A DNA stretch of 64,000 nt from JBLHKS01 sp047620505 (GTDB lineage: Bacteria > Verrucomicrobiota > Verrucomicrobiia > Verrucomicrobiales > DEV007): assembly GCA_047620505.1 (NCBI GenBank), contig JBLHKS010000014.1:1-64000 (forward strand), read 5' to 3'. Every line of letters starts with the position of its first letter. Within the stretch, counting starts at the first letter, position 1. Positions 1 through 9,227 of the stretch are shown here, piece by piece. The notes beneath the pieces are model-generated. The model was not told the DNA's origin. It saw nothing but the letters and a program-made list of their open reading frames with translations, and searched no databases. Both the position numbers and the translations under genes were made by a program.

Positions 1-43
1 AAAGCCTGAAGTCAGCAGCGCGCGGATTTCGGTCCTTTGCCAA

Positions 44-1894
44 CTACCGCATTCGAATCATGTTTTTCTGCGCAAAGTTAGATCTCTTTCCGTTAGATAG
101 TTGCCACGAAAATCCCTGAAGAGCCGATATTTCTGGCAAAGTGGCGGTAACGCGCGTCGCGCTCTTATCGATGGCGACCCGATCGTTCAGGTCTAGTCCA
201 TAAGGAAGTGAAATTTCATAAAGAAGCGTGTATTGCGCTGCTAATTCTCTGTTCTCAGGAATTGCATAAAACTCTGTATCATCGCCATTCATGTTTCGGT
301 TCAGCCGTTTGATAATATCGCTGAAACTAAAAACATGATCGACCTCTTCCTGGGTTCGAAGCCATTCAGTGAACGCTTCAAGGTTCGAAAGGTATTCTGG
401 TTCTGAAATTCCGCCCTCTTCGCCTGACTCAACCGAATACTCAATCGAGTACATTCCTGCGAGGTTCTTTTCTCCAAATTCTGCATCATTGCGGAATGGG
501 ATTCGCTTATCGAAATATTTTACCCATTCGTCATTCAACTCGACTGTCGGTGCGAGGGCTCCAAACGTGATCGCTGCGATGCCTGCAACTCCAAGTACGA
601 TGTTGCGATTTCCGATGATGAAGTTAGACCACGAAAGCAGCGGTCCGGCTGTGAGATTTCCCGATCTGGCTGCTAGAGCCGCTCCTTTTGGGGCTCTGAC
701 AGGGAGAAGGCTCATAACCGCTGGGAGAAACGTCAACGAAAGCATCCAGGCGGCTCCGATCCCGACGGCGGTAAGATTTCCGAGGTGTTTGAAAGGTGGT
801 GTCTCGGAGAAGTTCAGCGCAAGGAATCCGACGATCGTTGTCAGGCTCGTGATCGAGACAGGGACCAGGTTTATTCGAAGGCTTTCCTTCAGCGCTTCAA
901 GCTGGACCATTCCCGCGGCTTGCGCTTTTCGCATTGAGACAAGAATATGAATACTGTCGGCGATCGCTATAGTTATGATTACGATTGGAGCCGTCATCGA
1001 AATCGGCGTTATCTTAATATTCGCCCAGCCGGATGAGCCCATACCGGCCATCATCGATAGCACGATGACGAAAATAGTTACGACGGTTCCCCAAAGTTGT
1101 TTCAACGAAAGCGCAGCAACGACGATGATCATCACGAACATCAGGCCCATTAGCGACATATCTTTCATGCTCGCTTCCGCGAAGCTTGCGTTAAGCATGG
1201 AAACTCCGGTCAGGGCGATCCTTAGGCCGGAATGGTTCTCATGTATCCTAGCAACCAACTCTCGTGCGGCGGTCGCGGCCTCGGGGACCTCAGTGATCGA
1301 CTTCTCCGGATACTGAAAAATGACGTTCACCCCGGTGGTATCGGCGTCGTGCGAAATTACGTTGTTTTTTAGCAGCGGTTCGGCAAGCGCGATCACCCGG
1401 CGCTCGTCCAGCAGCAGCTGGTTTGTTTCGTCGCCCTCCTTGATCAGATCTTCGACTGTCAGATCGTCCTCATTGGCCCAGGTGTGCTGGAAATTGGTGA
1501 TCGAATCGACTCGAATCACATAAGGTAATTGCCACGCTTCTTCGGTTAGCTGATGAATCGCAGCTGCAACATCTTGCGTGAAAACCTGGCCTTCTTTTGG
1601 GTTCTCGGGCTGAACGACGAAGAGGATGTTGTCATTCTTCGTGTAGGTATCCTGAAAGTCCTCGAACGCCATCAATTCAGGGTTATCGGAGCTGAAGAAC
1701 AGGCGGTAGTTGTTGCCCATTTCGATCCAGCGAACTCCAGAGCCAACGATTGCGACGAGAATAACTGAAACCGCAATTGCCGCCCAACGCCACTTGACGA
1801 TGAAGTCGGCGTAGCGGGCGCTGAGACGGTTGCTCCCCGGTGTTTTGAGATTTGAAAGGCTCATGTTGGTTGGCTTGGTCGCCGATTTTGGCAA
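44..1894 (-). CDS. RND superfamily (MMPL-type) exporter, C-terminally short
   Basis: Inner-membrane protein of the RND/MMPL exporter family, which moves hydrophobic or lipid-like substrates out of the cytoplasmic membrane. Visible parts are an N-terminal transmembrane segment (about residues 36-55), a periplasmic domain, a central block of five to six membrane helices (about 235-400) and the first helix of the second half (about 430-450). The family normally has two such halves and roughly 780-800 residues. This reading frame stops at 616, just after the second periplasmic domain, so the last membrane block is missing. The final stretch after 'TLPEIS' does not look like the family. No single alternative frame restores it clearly before the window edge. 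It is divergent from the adjacent TetR gene, which probably controls it. It may be a decayed gene or a frameshift; the membrane part is certain. Confidence 0.75.
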   Translation of the reverse strand: MPKSATKPTNMSLSNLKTPGSNRLSARYADFIVKWRWAAIAVSVILVAIVGSGVRWIEMGNNYRLFFSSDNPELMAFEDFQDTYTKNDNILFVVQPENPKEGQVFTQDVAAAIHQLTEEAWQLPYVIRVDSITNFQHTWANEDDLTVEDLIKEGDETNQLLLDERRVIALAEPLLKNNVISHDADTTGVNVIFQYPEKSITEVPEAATAARELVARIHENHSGLRIALTGVSMLNASFAEASMKDMSLMGLMFVMIIVVAALSLKQLWGTVVTIFVIVLSMMAGMGSSGWANIKITPISMTAPIVIITIAIADSIHILVSMRKAQAAGMVQLEALKESLRINLVPVSITSLTTIVGFLALNFSETPPFKHLGNLTAVGIGAAWMLSLTFLPAVMSLLPVRAPKGAALAARSGNLTAGPLLSWSNFIIGNRNIVLGVAGIAAITFGALAPTVELNDEWVKYFDKRIPFRNDAEFGEKNLAGMYSIEYSVESGEEGGISEPEYLSNLEAFTEWLRTQEEVDHVFSFSDIIKRLNRNMNGDDTEFYAIPENRELAAQYTLLYEISLPYGLDLNDRVAIDKSATRVTATLPEISALQGFSWQLSNGKRSNFAQKNMIRMR

Positions 1895-1906
1895 AAGATT
1901 ACGCTG

Positions 1907-1916
1907 GTAATATTAC
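1907..1916. promoter_or_regulatory. Candidate TetR operator (perfect 10-bp palindrome)
   Basis: GTAATATTAC is a perfect palindrome in the 81-base gap between the divergent exporter and TetR genes. TetR-type regulators usually bind palindromes in exactly this position, so it is the best visible operator candidate. The assignment rests on position and symmetry only. Confidence 0.35.
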
Positions 1917-1975
1917 GGACGTCATGTTAAAGCAAGTTCTGTCTTCATTTTTATCCAATACGATCTGAATACGCG

Positions 1976-2557
1976 ATGCGATACCCATCAGGACATAAAG
2001 AGGCAACTCGGCGAAAAATCCTCGAAGCGGCGCTGAAGGTTTTTCGAAACCAAGGCTTTGGCGGCGGCGGCGTTGACACGGTGATGAACGAGGCTGGCCT
2101 GACTGCAGGCGGTTTTTACGCTCATTTTCGGAATAAGGAAGATCTCCTGATCCAGATGTTGTCGTGCTCTCCGGATTTGATGCGTGACGGGCTGAATCTT
2201 CACCTTGGCGAGTTGGAAGGGCCTGATTGGGTCGAAGGTTTCATCGATCTTTACCTCAGTCCTCAGCAAGTTATGGCAGAACAAAACTGCTGCCCTTTGC
2301 CAAGTGTGATTTCTGAAATTGAGCGTCAAAGTCAAGATTGCCGAAACTCGTTTGCTGAGCTTTTCGGGCAATGGGCTGAGATGCTGGCCTCGCGCCTGAC
2401 GAACCTCCCTAAAAAGGAGCGCCGCACTCGCGCTGAGTCGCTAAACACAATCTTGATCGGGACGGTGACGATGGCCCGGGCGCTGATCGGGACGCCGCAA
2501 TTTGACGGAGTTCTCAAAAACGGGCGCGATTCGGCCAAGCGTTTGATCCGAGGGTAA
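1976..2557 (+). CDS. TetR/AcrR-family transcriptional regulator
   Basis: DNA-binding repressor of the TetR family, 193 residues, a normal length. The N-terminal helix-turn-helix is clear (about residues 10-56): 'ATRRKILEAALKVFRNQGF' followed by 'AGLTAGGFYAHFRNKEDLL'. The C-terminal ligand-binding region is poorly conserved, as usual. The gene points away from the exporter at 44-1894, the common arrangement for a local repressor whose ligand is an exporter substrate. No clear ribosome-binding site precedes the ATG. Confidence 0.9.
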   Translation: MRYPSGHKEATRRKILEAALKVFRNQGFGGGGVDTVMNEAGLTAGGFYAHFRNKEDLLIQMLSCSPDLMRDGLNLHLGELEGPDWVEGFIDLYLSPQQVMAEQNCCPLPSVISEIERQSQDCRNSFAELFGQWAEMLASRLTNLPKKERRTRAESLNTILIGTVTMARALIGTPQFDGVLKNGRDSAKRLIRG

Positions 2558-2599
2558 TCGGCGGATTGCATTCGATCTGAGTTGAGCCAAGTTGTTGCC

Positions 2600-3376
2600 A
2601 TGTTAGCGATAATTTCGCCCGCCAAGACTCTCGATTTCGATACGCCTCCGTTTACGGATACGGCGACGAATTCGGATTTTCTGGATCACTCAAAACAGCT
2701 GATCGCACCGCTTCGGAAGCTTTCAGAAGAGGAAGTCGGCGCTTTAATGTCGATTAGTCCGAAGCTCGCGGCGCTGAACGCTCAGCGGTATAAGGATTGG
2801 CGGCCGCCCTTTTCTTTGGACAACGCCAAGCAGGCTCTGATGGCGTTCAAGGGTGATGTCTACACCGGTTTCACTCTGGAGACCTACGATGAAGATGATT
2901 TCGGTTATGCGCAGGCTCATCTTCGGATTCTGTCAGGGCTCTATGGGCTGTTGCGTCCGCTGGATTTGATGCAAGCCTACCGTTTGGAGATGGGAACGAA
3001 ATTTGCGACAAAACGTGGCAAAGACCTTTACGCATTCTGGGGCTCGATCATCACGGAGGCCTTGAACGAGGCGATCACAGCGTCATGCAGCGAGGTGCTA
3101 GTGAATCTGGCTTCAAACGAGTACTACGGGGCTGTCCGTCAGCAGCTGCTGGCCGCTCGAGTGATCACGCCGGTCTTCAAAGACCTTAAAAATGACGCCT
3201 ACAAGATTATCAGCTTCTTTGCGAAAAAGGCGCGCGGTGTGATGTCGGATTTTATGATTCGTGAGCGAATCGAAGACCCTGACGGACTCAAAAAATTTAA
3301 GGGAATGGGCTATCGCTTCAATAAAAAAATGTCCGAGGGCGATACGTGGGTTTTCACCCGCGATAAGCCGGTTTAA
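2600..3376 (+). CDS. yaaA: Peroxide stress protein YaaA (DUF328/UPF0246)
   Basis: Cytoplasmic YaaA-family protein. In E. coli it limits free iron during hydrogen peroxide stress, protecting DNA and proteins. The diagnostic N-terminus 'MLAIISPAKTLDFD' sets the start at the ATG at 2600; a TTG six codons upstream is also in frame but would add residues not seen in the family. From 2600 the protein is 258 residues, the same length as E. coli YaaA. Other family signatures include 'FKGDVYTGF', 'ILSGLYGLLRPLDLMQAYRL' and 'FWGSIIT'. One copy of the iterated palindrome lies inside at 3141-3150 and encodes QQLL. Confidence 0.92.
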   Translation: MLAIISPAKTLDFDTPPFTDTATNSDFLDHSKQLIAPLRKLSEEEVGALMSISPKLAALNAQRYKDWRPPFSLDNAKQALMAFKGDVYTGFTLETYDEDDFGYAQAHLRILSGLYGLLRPLDLMQAYRLEMGTKFATKRGKDLYAFWGSIITEALNEAITASCSEVLVNLASNEYYGAVRQQLLAARVITPVFKDLKNDAYKIISFFAKKARGVMSDFMIRERIEDPDGLKKFKGMGYRFNKKMSEGDTWVFTRDKPV

Positions 3377-3386
3377 GCGCGCTTTT

Positions 3387-3755
3387 TCACCAAAGGTGGA
3401 TTTCGAATCGCTTCAAAATAACGCCGAGCACGCCGAAGCAGAGAAATGTCAAAGCTGCGCCGCAGCCCAGCGTCAGGAAGAAATTCGCGCCGCGCCGCAG
3501 CATCCACGGCATCAGTAAGAACATCGGCATCGTCGGCAAAACATACCAGAATGTGTACCAAGCGTGATTCGCGATTTTGCCAGTGCGGCCGTCTCCGGGC
3601 TCCATTTCGATAAAGAGCCACATCATCGTCAGCGTGGTCACTAACGGCATGGCTCCGATAAATGCGCCGACTTTATCACTTCGTTTGGCGATCTCCGAAA
3701 CAACTACGATCAGGCCTGCGGTTATGCCGTATTTTACGATGATGAACGTGCTCAC
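3387..3755 (-). CDS. DUF3147-like small membrane protein
   Basis: A 122-residue integral membrane protein with about four hydrophobic helices (roughly residues 5-25, 30-50, 68-85 and 92-112). Its pattern 'KYGITAGLIVVVSEIAKR...GAFIGAMPLV' matches the DUF3147 family of small inner-membrane proteins of unknown role. It converges with yaaA only 10 bases away and ends 12 bases upstream of the start-side neighbour lnt, which it does not overlap. Function is not known. Confidence 0.7.
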   Translation of the reverse strand: MSTFIIVKYGITAGLIVVVSEIAKRSDKVGAFIGAMPLVTTLTMMWLFIEMEPGDGRTGKIANHAWYTFWYVLPTMPMFLLMPWMLRRGANFFLTLGCGAALTFLCFGVLGVILKRFEIHLW

Positions 3756-3767
3756 GAGCTTGGAGGG

Positions 3768-6062
3768 TCAGGATTTACGTTTTCGGCGTGCTAGCAACTG
3801 CTGAGTAGCGGGAACGCCGATAATTAGGGCCGTGAAAAGCAATGCGGTCAGCGCAAACCAATCGCCGAATTTCGCGTAAACGGTTATCGGAGGATTCGAG
3901 TCGAGCATCACTGTCGTTGGAAAGGTATTCGGGAAAAAGTCCCTTATTCCGGGTTTCAAGTGCGCGATTCGCGTTCGGAAAGAAATTGGAACTTCTGGCC
4001 ATTTCCGTCGAGCGAGTTTGTAGAACTCCTCAAGATTGCTAATGTCTGAAATGCTTTCCTGGACGGAGATACTGAGTTTTGGCCATACTTGAGGAAGCCA
4101 ATTAATCGTTTCTTCGAACAAATCACGTTGAGCTAGATTCGAATTGACCGAAATGCGCTGGCCTTCGCCAGAAAGAAGCACTCCCTCGAGTTCCTTGAAG
4201 TCTCTCAGGTTTGTGTTGATCACAATTTCGCTGGCGCTGGAAATTACCTCGTGGCCGATGATGAATTCGACCGGGGCGCTTTGGCTTCTCGCATTCTTCA
4301 CTAGATCAAAAATGGCCTCATTCGACAGCGTCTCGAAAGGTACTTCAAGAAACTCAGGCTCGGTCAGGTTTCCGAAAGGATCGATGATACAACTGGCTCC
4401 TGTGTTGCTGCATCGGGCCATGTGCCGCCGCAACTCGATCGCGCGAAATCGCGCGTTGGCAAGGTGCTGTCTGACTACCGGAGTTGATTTGAACCATCCG
4501 TCGTTCGTGATATTCAGTAGCAACTGGGGGCGTTTGACCTCGTTGTCCGCTATAAATCGCCGTTGATGACGGCCCACGGTATCTTCGTAACAGACGCTCG
4601 GAATGAGATCGACCTCAGGGCGTGTCATCGATAGCAATTCGAATTCCTCGCCAGCTCTGAAGTTATGAGGGAGCCAATTTTTGACCGCCCAATGAATCGG
4701 TTTAATGTCTGTTCCGGGAATCCCAAAATTCCTCATCGGCATGTATTCTCCAAAAGGAAGAAGATAATGCTTTCGGTAGGACTTTGAATTTCGCAGAAGA
4801 TCGCCTGATTTGCTTACCAGAAAGAGTCCGTTGTAGACGTCGTAAGGGTTCCCCAGGCTTTCATAATCCTCACTTCCGAGTGCAAGGCTAAAATCCCCCC
4901 GACTCATAATGTCGTTCACGGGCCGGGCGGAACCGGGATGGAGGAAGGGATAAGGCAAAGCCGTTTCCGGCCAGACGATCAGATCCGAGCCTGAACCGGC
5001 GTGCATCTCCGTCATTCTCCGATACTGCTCAACGATACCGCGATATTTTTCCGGCTTGAAAGAACGGTCTTCAACAGGAATTGCGCCTTGTATTAAAACC
5101 AGATCGAGCTCGGTTTGTTCTTCCGGATTCGGGGCGTAGCGAGTTCCCGTGTTCAAACCGTAAAAAAACGTCAAAATCAAAACAAGCATCGCGATTCCAA
5201 AATCGACATGCGGTCGCATTCTGCCTTTGCCTAGTTCTGCTCGGAACCGCGCGAGCGTCGTTACGCCAATGCAAATACAGAAGACAGGCAAAAACGATAA
5301 CCCGGTAACTCCAACGACATCGGCGATTTGAATCAGGTTCGGCTCGTCGTGAAGCGCGACGCCAAGCCCATTCCAACCGAAACCTCCGAGAACCCAGCCG
5401 CGAAGCCACTCCAGCCCGACCCAGCAGCTGCTACAGATCAAGGCGATCCAGAGCGAGTGGAGCGAAGGCGTCATTATGCTCGATTCTTTCCGGTTTTTGC
5501 TCGTCAGCGAGAAGAGCTTTTCCGAGCGGCCCGGTTCCGGTACGAGTTCAGGCTCGCTCTCCTGAGGCGCGATTTTGTCTTTCCGTAAACGACCTAACGT
5601 CGCCACAAACGCGCCCCAGATTCCGAAGTAGCAAGCGAGGTAGCCGCTGAGCACGCAGACGACAGCGCCGCCAAAAAACATCTGCGCAAATCGTGCGAAT
5701 CCGGTCGAATCGCTCGTCACGACGAAGGCTCCAATCCACCAGAGTGAGCCGACGAAGAAAACAAATCCTGACAACAATCCTACTTTAAAACCAAAGGCCC
5801 AGCGTCGATCGGCCGTCGCTGGTGTCAGGAGGAAATTCAGCGGCGCAAAAAGGAAACGACGGACGCGGCCGCCAGTCATCCAATTTACAATTCGCGGTGG
5901 CTCGTGTTCGTCCGGCAACTCACAAAACCAGAGCGTCGCGAAAAGCGGAATTTGCCAGAGCCAAAGCAGAACTCCGAAATTCCAAGGCTCAAAGCACAAG
6001 GCTAGAAGCACTCCGCTGAGTGTCGCTGCGATCCAGGGCAGAGTAGGGGAGCGCCAATTCAT
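3768..6062 (-). CDS. lnt: Apolipoprotein N-acyltransferase
   Basis: Inner-membrane enzyme that adds the third acyl chain to lipoproteins. Several membrane helices in the first 300 residues are followed by a nitrilase-fold domain. The catalytic triad is visible: Glu in 'IVWPETALPY' (about residue 365), Lys in 'RKHYLLPFGEYMP' (about 431) and Cys in 'SVCYEDTVG' (about 492). At 764 residues it is much longer than the usual 500-550. The extra length is a loop between early helices (about 155-195) and about 130 residues between the end of the nitrilase domain ('CIIDPFGNLTE') and the last membrane helix. The gene sits 26 bases upstream of nothing related; the SMP-30 gene behind it is on the same strand and may be separately expressed. 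Confidence 0.93.
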   Translation of the reverse strand: MNWRSPTLPWIAATLSGVLLALCFEPWNFGVLLWLWQIPLFATLWFCELPDEHEPPRIVNWMTGGRVRRFLFAPLNFLLTPATADRRWAFGFKVGLLSGFVFFVGSLWWIGAFVVTSDSTGFARFAQMFFGGAVVCVLSGYLACYFGIWGAFVATLGRLRKDKIAPQESEPELVPEPGRSEKLFSLTSKNRKESSIMTPSLHSLWIALICSSCWVGLEWLRGWVLGGFGWNGLGVALHDEPNLIQIADVVGVTGLSFLPVFCICIGVTTLARFRAELGKGRMRPHVDFGIAMLVLILTFFYGLNTGTRYAPNPEEQTELDLVLIQGAIPVEDRSFKPEKYRGIVEQYRRMTEMHAGSGSDLIVWPETALPYPFLHPGSARPVNDIMSRGDFSLALGSEDYESLGNPYDVYNGLFLVSKSGDLLRNSKSYRKHYLLPFGEYMPMRNFGIPGTDIKPIHWAVKNWLPHNFRAGEEFELLSMTRPEVDLIPSVCYEDTVGRHQRRFIADNEVKRPQLLLNITNDGWFKSTPVVRQHLANARFRAIELRRHMARCSNTGASCIIDPFGNLTEPEFLEVPFETLSNEAIFDLVKNARSQSAPVEFIIGHEVISSASEIVINTNLRDFKELEGVLLSGEGQRISVNSNLAQRDLFEETINWLPQVWPKLSISVQESISDISNLEEFYKLARRKWPEVPISFRTRIAHLKPGIRDFFPNTFPTTVMLDSNPPITVYAKFGDWFALTALLFTALIIGVPATQQLLARRKRKS

Positions 6063-6087
6063 GGGTAATCAGTATCCTGTCCGCTTG

Positions 6088-7059
6088 CTACTTGATTCGG
6101 GCGCTCCAGAGCTTGTGCCCAGCGGTGATGAACAGCGTCTCGCCGTCTTTTCCGCCGAAAGTGCAGTTCGTGATCATGTCTTCTGGGATCGGGATGAAGC
6201 GAGCGAGATCGCCGTCAGAGGGATGAAGGACGTAAACTCCGGCTTTGTATTTTCCGGCCGTTTGATTGGGCAAATCCGGGAAATTAAAACCTGCAGTCAC
6301 GTAAAGCAGACCGTCCGGGCCAACGGCCATTCCATCTGGACCTCGGTCATTTCCCCAGTCGAAAAGTTGCTTTTGGCTGCCTTTGCCGACAGTGCCGTTG
6401 GCTTTGAGATCGAAGCGCCAGAGCTTTCGGTTGTTACCGCGCTTGTCTGGATTGTTGTCGCAGACGTAGAGCGTTTTCTCATCCGCTGAGAGCGCGACTC
6501 CGTTCGGCCGATCGACTTCGTGGGCGATCACCATCGTTACCGTGCCGTCCGGATCGAGGCGAAAAACGCCTTCGACTGGCTTGTCATCACCGTCGCGAAT
6601 CTGCATGTCGTCCCGGTCGCCGTAGCGCGGATCGGTGAAGTAAATTCGGCCCTTCTTGTCGATCGTAAGGTCGTTCGGCGAGTTGTAGCGCCCACCCTTA
6701 TAGTTGTCTGTCAGGACGGTGATCGTTCCATCGAGCTCTGTGCGCGTCAGCCGCCGGTTGCCGCCCTCGCGTCCACCCTCACAGGCGTGCAATCGGCCTT
6801 CGGCGTCGAATATCAGGCCGTTGGACCTTCCTGAAGGAGTTCGGAAAATGTGGATCTTCCCGCTCGGATCCATCCGCATGATCCGGTTGTTTTCGATATC
6901 GGAAAAATAGACGTTCCCGTCTCCGCTCGGATGCCAGGCCGGGCCTTCGGTGAAGGCGACGCGTCCGAGCATCGTGAGAGAGTCCGGATCGGCTTGTTGC
7001 GCGCGTGCAGTCGCGCTGAGGGCGACGGTCAGAATCGTGAGGGCGAGAGTCAGCTTCAT
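6088..7059 (-). CDS. Secreted SMP-30/gluconolactonase-family hydrolase
   Basis: 323-residue protein of the SMP-30/gluconolactonase/LRE family, six-bladed beta-propellers that hydrolyse sugar lactones using a divalent metal. A signal peptide ends near 'ATARAQ' (about residue 20), so it acts outside the cytoplasm. Family blocks include 'FTEGPAWHPSGDGNVYFSDI', 'NGLIFDAEGRLHACEGG', 'SPNDLTIDKKGRIYFTDP' and 'RPNGVALSADEKTLYVCDN', which carry the metal ligands. The exact substrate cannot be read from sequence. Such genes are common in polysaccharide-degrading Verrucomicrobiota. Confidence 0.88.
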   Translation of the reverse strand: MKLTLALTILTVALSATARAQQADPDSLTMLGRVAFTEGPAWHPSGDGNVYFSDIENNRIMRMDPSGKIHIFRTPSGRSNGLIFDAEGRLHACEGGREGGNRRLTRTELDGTITVLTDNYKGGRYNSPNDLTIDKKGRIYFTDPRYGDRDDMQIRDGDDKPVEGVFRLDPDGTVTMVIAHEVDRPNGVALSADEKTLYVCDNNPDKRGNNRKLWRFDLKANGTVGKGSQKQLFDWGNDRGPDGMAVGPDGLLYVTAGFNFPDLPNQTAGKYKAGVYVLHPSDGDLARFIPIPEDMITNCTFGGKDGETLFITAGHKLWSARIK

Positions 7060-7198
7060 GCGCCCAGTCTGGGCGATGAAACCGGGCTTTCAAGCGTTGG
7101 ATTGAATCGATCTTTCCACGGATTGAGCGTTTTCGCGTTCGCCGATCACTTTTTCATTTTGTGGACGGCTTTCCCGCCTAGAGTGGCTGAATTCCAGA

Positions 7199-8230
7199 AT
7201 GAAAGCGCTTACCCTAACAGAATATAATAAGTTCAACTACGGCGAAGTTCCCGAACCCGAATTCGGCGACGACGACGTGCTCATCGCGGTCAAAGCCTGC
7301 GGAATCTGCGGCAGCGACATTCATGGGATGGATGGCTCGAGCGGACGCAGAATCCCGCCCGTGATCATGGGGCACGAAGCCTCTGGAGTGATCGAGAAAG
7401 TCGGTTCCGGAGTCGATGGCTGGAAGGCCGGGGACTCGGTTGCGTTCGATTCGATGATTTATTGTGGCGAATGCGATGTCTGCAAAGCCGGGCACACGAA
7501 TCTCTGCGAAGACCGCCGCGTGATCGGCGTTTCGTGCCCGGAATACACCCGCCACGGAGCTTTCGCTGAGTTCGTCGCGATTCCCAAACACATGCTTCTT
7601 CGCCTGCCGGATGGGCTAAGTTTTGAGGAGGCTGCGTTTGGCGAACCAGTCGGCGTCGCGCTTCACGCGGTCGGGCTGGTTTCACCAGCTGCGGGCGACA
7701 CCGCTGTCGTCGTTGGCGCGGGTTTGATTGGGATGCTCGTGGTTCAAGCGCTGAAACGCGCGGGCTGTTCCCGGGTTCTCGCGGTCGATCTGGACGAAGG
7801 CCGCCTCAAGCTGGCGAAGGAACTCGGAGCCGACGATTCGGTCAATTCCGGCGCTGCTGACGCGCTTGATCAGATTCGAAAATGGGCAGGCGGTGATGGC
7901 GCGGACATCGCGATGGAGGTCGTCGGGATTGATCCGACGATTCAGCTCGCGGTGCACTCCGTTCGCAAAGGCGGCAAGGTTGGCGCGGTCGGAAATCTCA
8001 AAGCTAGCGTCGAGTTTCCGCTTCAAGCGATCGTCACTCGCGAAATCACAGTTTACGGCTCCTGCGCTTCAGCTGGCGAATACGAAGAAGCCCTCGCGGC
8101 AGTCGCGGAGGGCTCCATTAACGTTAAACCTTTGATCAGCGCCAAGGCGTCAATCGCCGATGGTCAGGAGTGGTTCGACAAGCTTCACCGACGTGAAGGC
8201 GACTTACTCAAAGTACTTTTGCATCCCTGA
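7199..8230 (+). CDS. Zinc-dependent medium-chain alcohol/polyol dehydrogenase
   Basis: 343-residue cytoplasmic dehydrogenase of the zinc MDR superfamily, close in pattern to galactitol-1-phosphate, sorbitol and threonine dehydrogenases. The catalytic zinc region is 'CGICGSDIHG' plus 'MGHEASG'. The structural zinc has four cysteines in 'CGECDVCKAGHTNLC' (about residues 88-102). The NAD(P) site is 'VVGAGLIGML' (about 172-181), followed by Asp in 'AVDLDEGRL', which favours NAD. It is divergent from the SMP-30 gene, and both could serve sugar or sugar-acid catabolism. The exact substrate is uncertain. Confidence 0.88.
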   Translation: MKALTLTEYNKFNYGEVPEPEFGDDDVLIAVKACGICGSDIHGMDGSSGRRIPPVIMGHEASGVIEKVGSGVDGWKAGDSVAFDSMIYCGECDVCKAGHTNLCEDRRVIGVSCPEYTRHGAFAEFVAIPKHMLLRLPDGLSFEEAAFGEPVGVALHAVGLVSPAAGDTAVVVGAGLIGMLVVQALKRAGCSRVLAVDLDEGRLKLAKELGADDSVNSGAADALDQIRKWAGGDGADIAMEVVGIDPTIQLAVHSVRKGGKVGAVGNLKASVEFPLQAIVTREITVYGSCASAGEYEEALAAVAEGSINVKPLISAKASIADGQEWFDKLHRREGDLLKVLLHP

Positions 8231-8232
8231 AT

Positions 8233-8697
8233 TCAGATCGGGCAAACGCCGTCAACGCAGGTTTGGGCCGGCTTTTCCGCCTCGACCGTTTCCAGCAGCT
8301 GCTGCTCGTGGATCGGTCTTGGTGTGCGGAAAAAGAAGCGGGAAAGCGAGTAGCGTTTTTCGCTAACGAAAGTGCAAACCCGGCGTGCCAGCGGAAGCCA
8401 GCGAGGGCGGGCAAGCGTCATCGACAATCCGCGATAATTTTCCAGCGCCCAGAGGCACATGATCCAGGCCGTTTCGCCCTGATAAACTTCGCCGGTGTCG
8501 GCCATGACGACGAGTTTGTCTTCCGGATGAAGCTCGTCAAGGACCGGGCAAATTCGTTTTGCCTCAGGATCGTGGTAAGACGTGAACCGAATTTCGACGA
8601 ATTTCGGCTGCCGCTCCAGCCATCGGCGGAAGCGGCTGCACATCCCACATTCGTGGTCGAAGAAGACGTGGAGAGTTTTCACAGGGCTTTTGTCCAC
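8233..8697 (-). CDS. DCC-family thiol-disulfide oxidoreductase-like protein (DUF393)
   Basis: 154-residue protein with the DUF393/DCC signature 'VFFDHECGMCSRFRRWL' near the N-terminus. It has the CxxC pair of the thioredoxin-like DCC family, named for its conserved Asp and Cys residues. The role is presumed redox, with no defined substrate. It overlaps the end of the upstream membrane-protein gene by 19 bases, so the two are almost certainly translated together. The iterated palindrome at 8294-8303 encodes QQLL near the C-terminus. Confidence 0.82.
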   Translation of the reverse strand: MDKSPVKTLHVFFDHECGMCSRFRRWLERQPKFVEIRFTSYHDPEAKRICPVLDELHPEDKLVVMADTGEVYQGETAWIMCLWALENYRGLSMTLARPRWLPLARRVCTFVSEKRYSLSRFFFRTPRPIHEQQLLETVEAEKPAQTCVDGVCPI

Positions 8698-9128
8698 GGT
8701 TCAGGAGGGGTGGGAGGATCGGTCGCCGGCGTTAAGTCGACCGTGGTGGTCGGCGTGATCGGCGGCGGGAAAGTCCTCATCAGGCCGCGTCGGCGCATTC
8801 TGGTGAAGATGTAGATGTTGAAGAAGTGCATCCCGCCGAGGACGAGGAGCACGACCCCTATTTTGGCGGCGACAACTTCAAAAACCTGGCGCGCGGCGAG
8901 GACTTCGATCCCGACTTTCAGGTAGAGCGTGACGAAGCCGATGTTAACGAGGTAGAAGCCGACGACGAGCAGATGATTGACGCTGTCGGCGAGTTCGGTG
9001 TTGTCGTTGAAACATTCGACGAGGAAGACGCGGCCGTTTTTGTGAAGCGTGCGGGCCACCCAGACGGTGACGAGCAAGCTGAGAACTAGATAGATGGTGT
9101 AGGTGATTACGAGGTAGTCAGTTTCCAT
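8679..9128 (-). CDS. Small integral membrane protein coupled to the DCC gene
   Basis: About 149 residues from the ATG at 9128 ('METDYLVITY'); an upstream in-frame GTG at 9155 would add nine residues. Three hydrophobic helices are visible (about residues 4-27, 50-72 and 82-104), then a basic stretch and a Pro/Thr-rich cytoplasmic-looking tail. It overlaps the DCC gene, which suggests a membrane partner for that redox protein. I do not recognise the family. Confidence 0.7.
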   Translation of the reverse strand: METDYLVITYTIYLVLSLLVTVWVARTLHKNGRVFLVECFNDNTELADSVNHLLVVGFYLVNIGFVTLYLKVGIEVLAARQVFEVVAAKIGVVLLVLGGMHFFNIYIFTRMRRRGLMRTFPPPITPTTTVDLTPATDPPTPPEPWTKAL

Positions 9129-9227
9129 TGCGAAGTTGTGACTTTGTTGAGTCACGCCTTTCTACCCCATGTTTCGTCGGCGATCCGAAGAGGGACGCGT
9201 GTTGGCGGCCGAATTCGAAAAAATCCG

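Noticed and set aside
61..120. Restoring the exporter's C-terminus by a single frameshift near base 110
   Set aside because: Neither alternative frame gives recognisable MMPL sequence before stopping, so the cause cannot be decided within the window.
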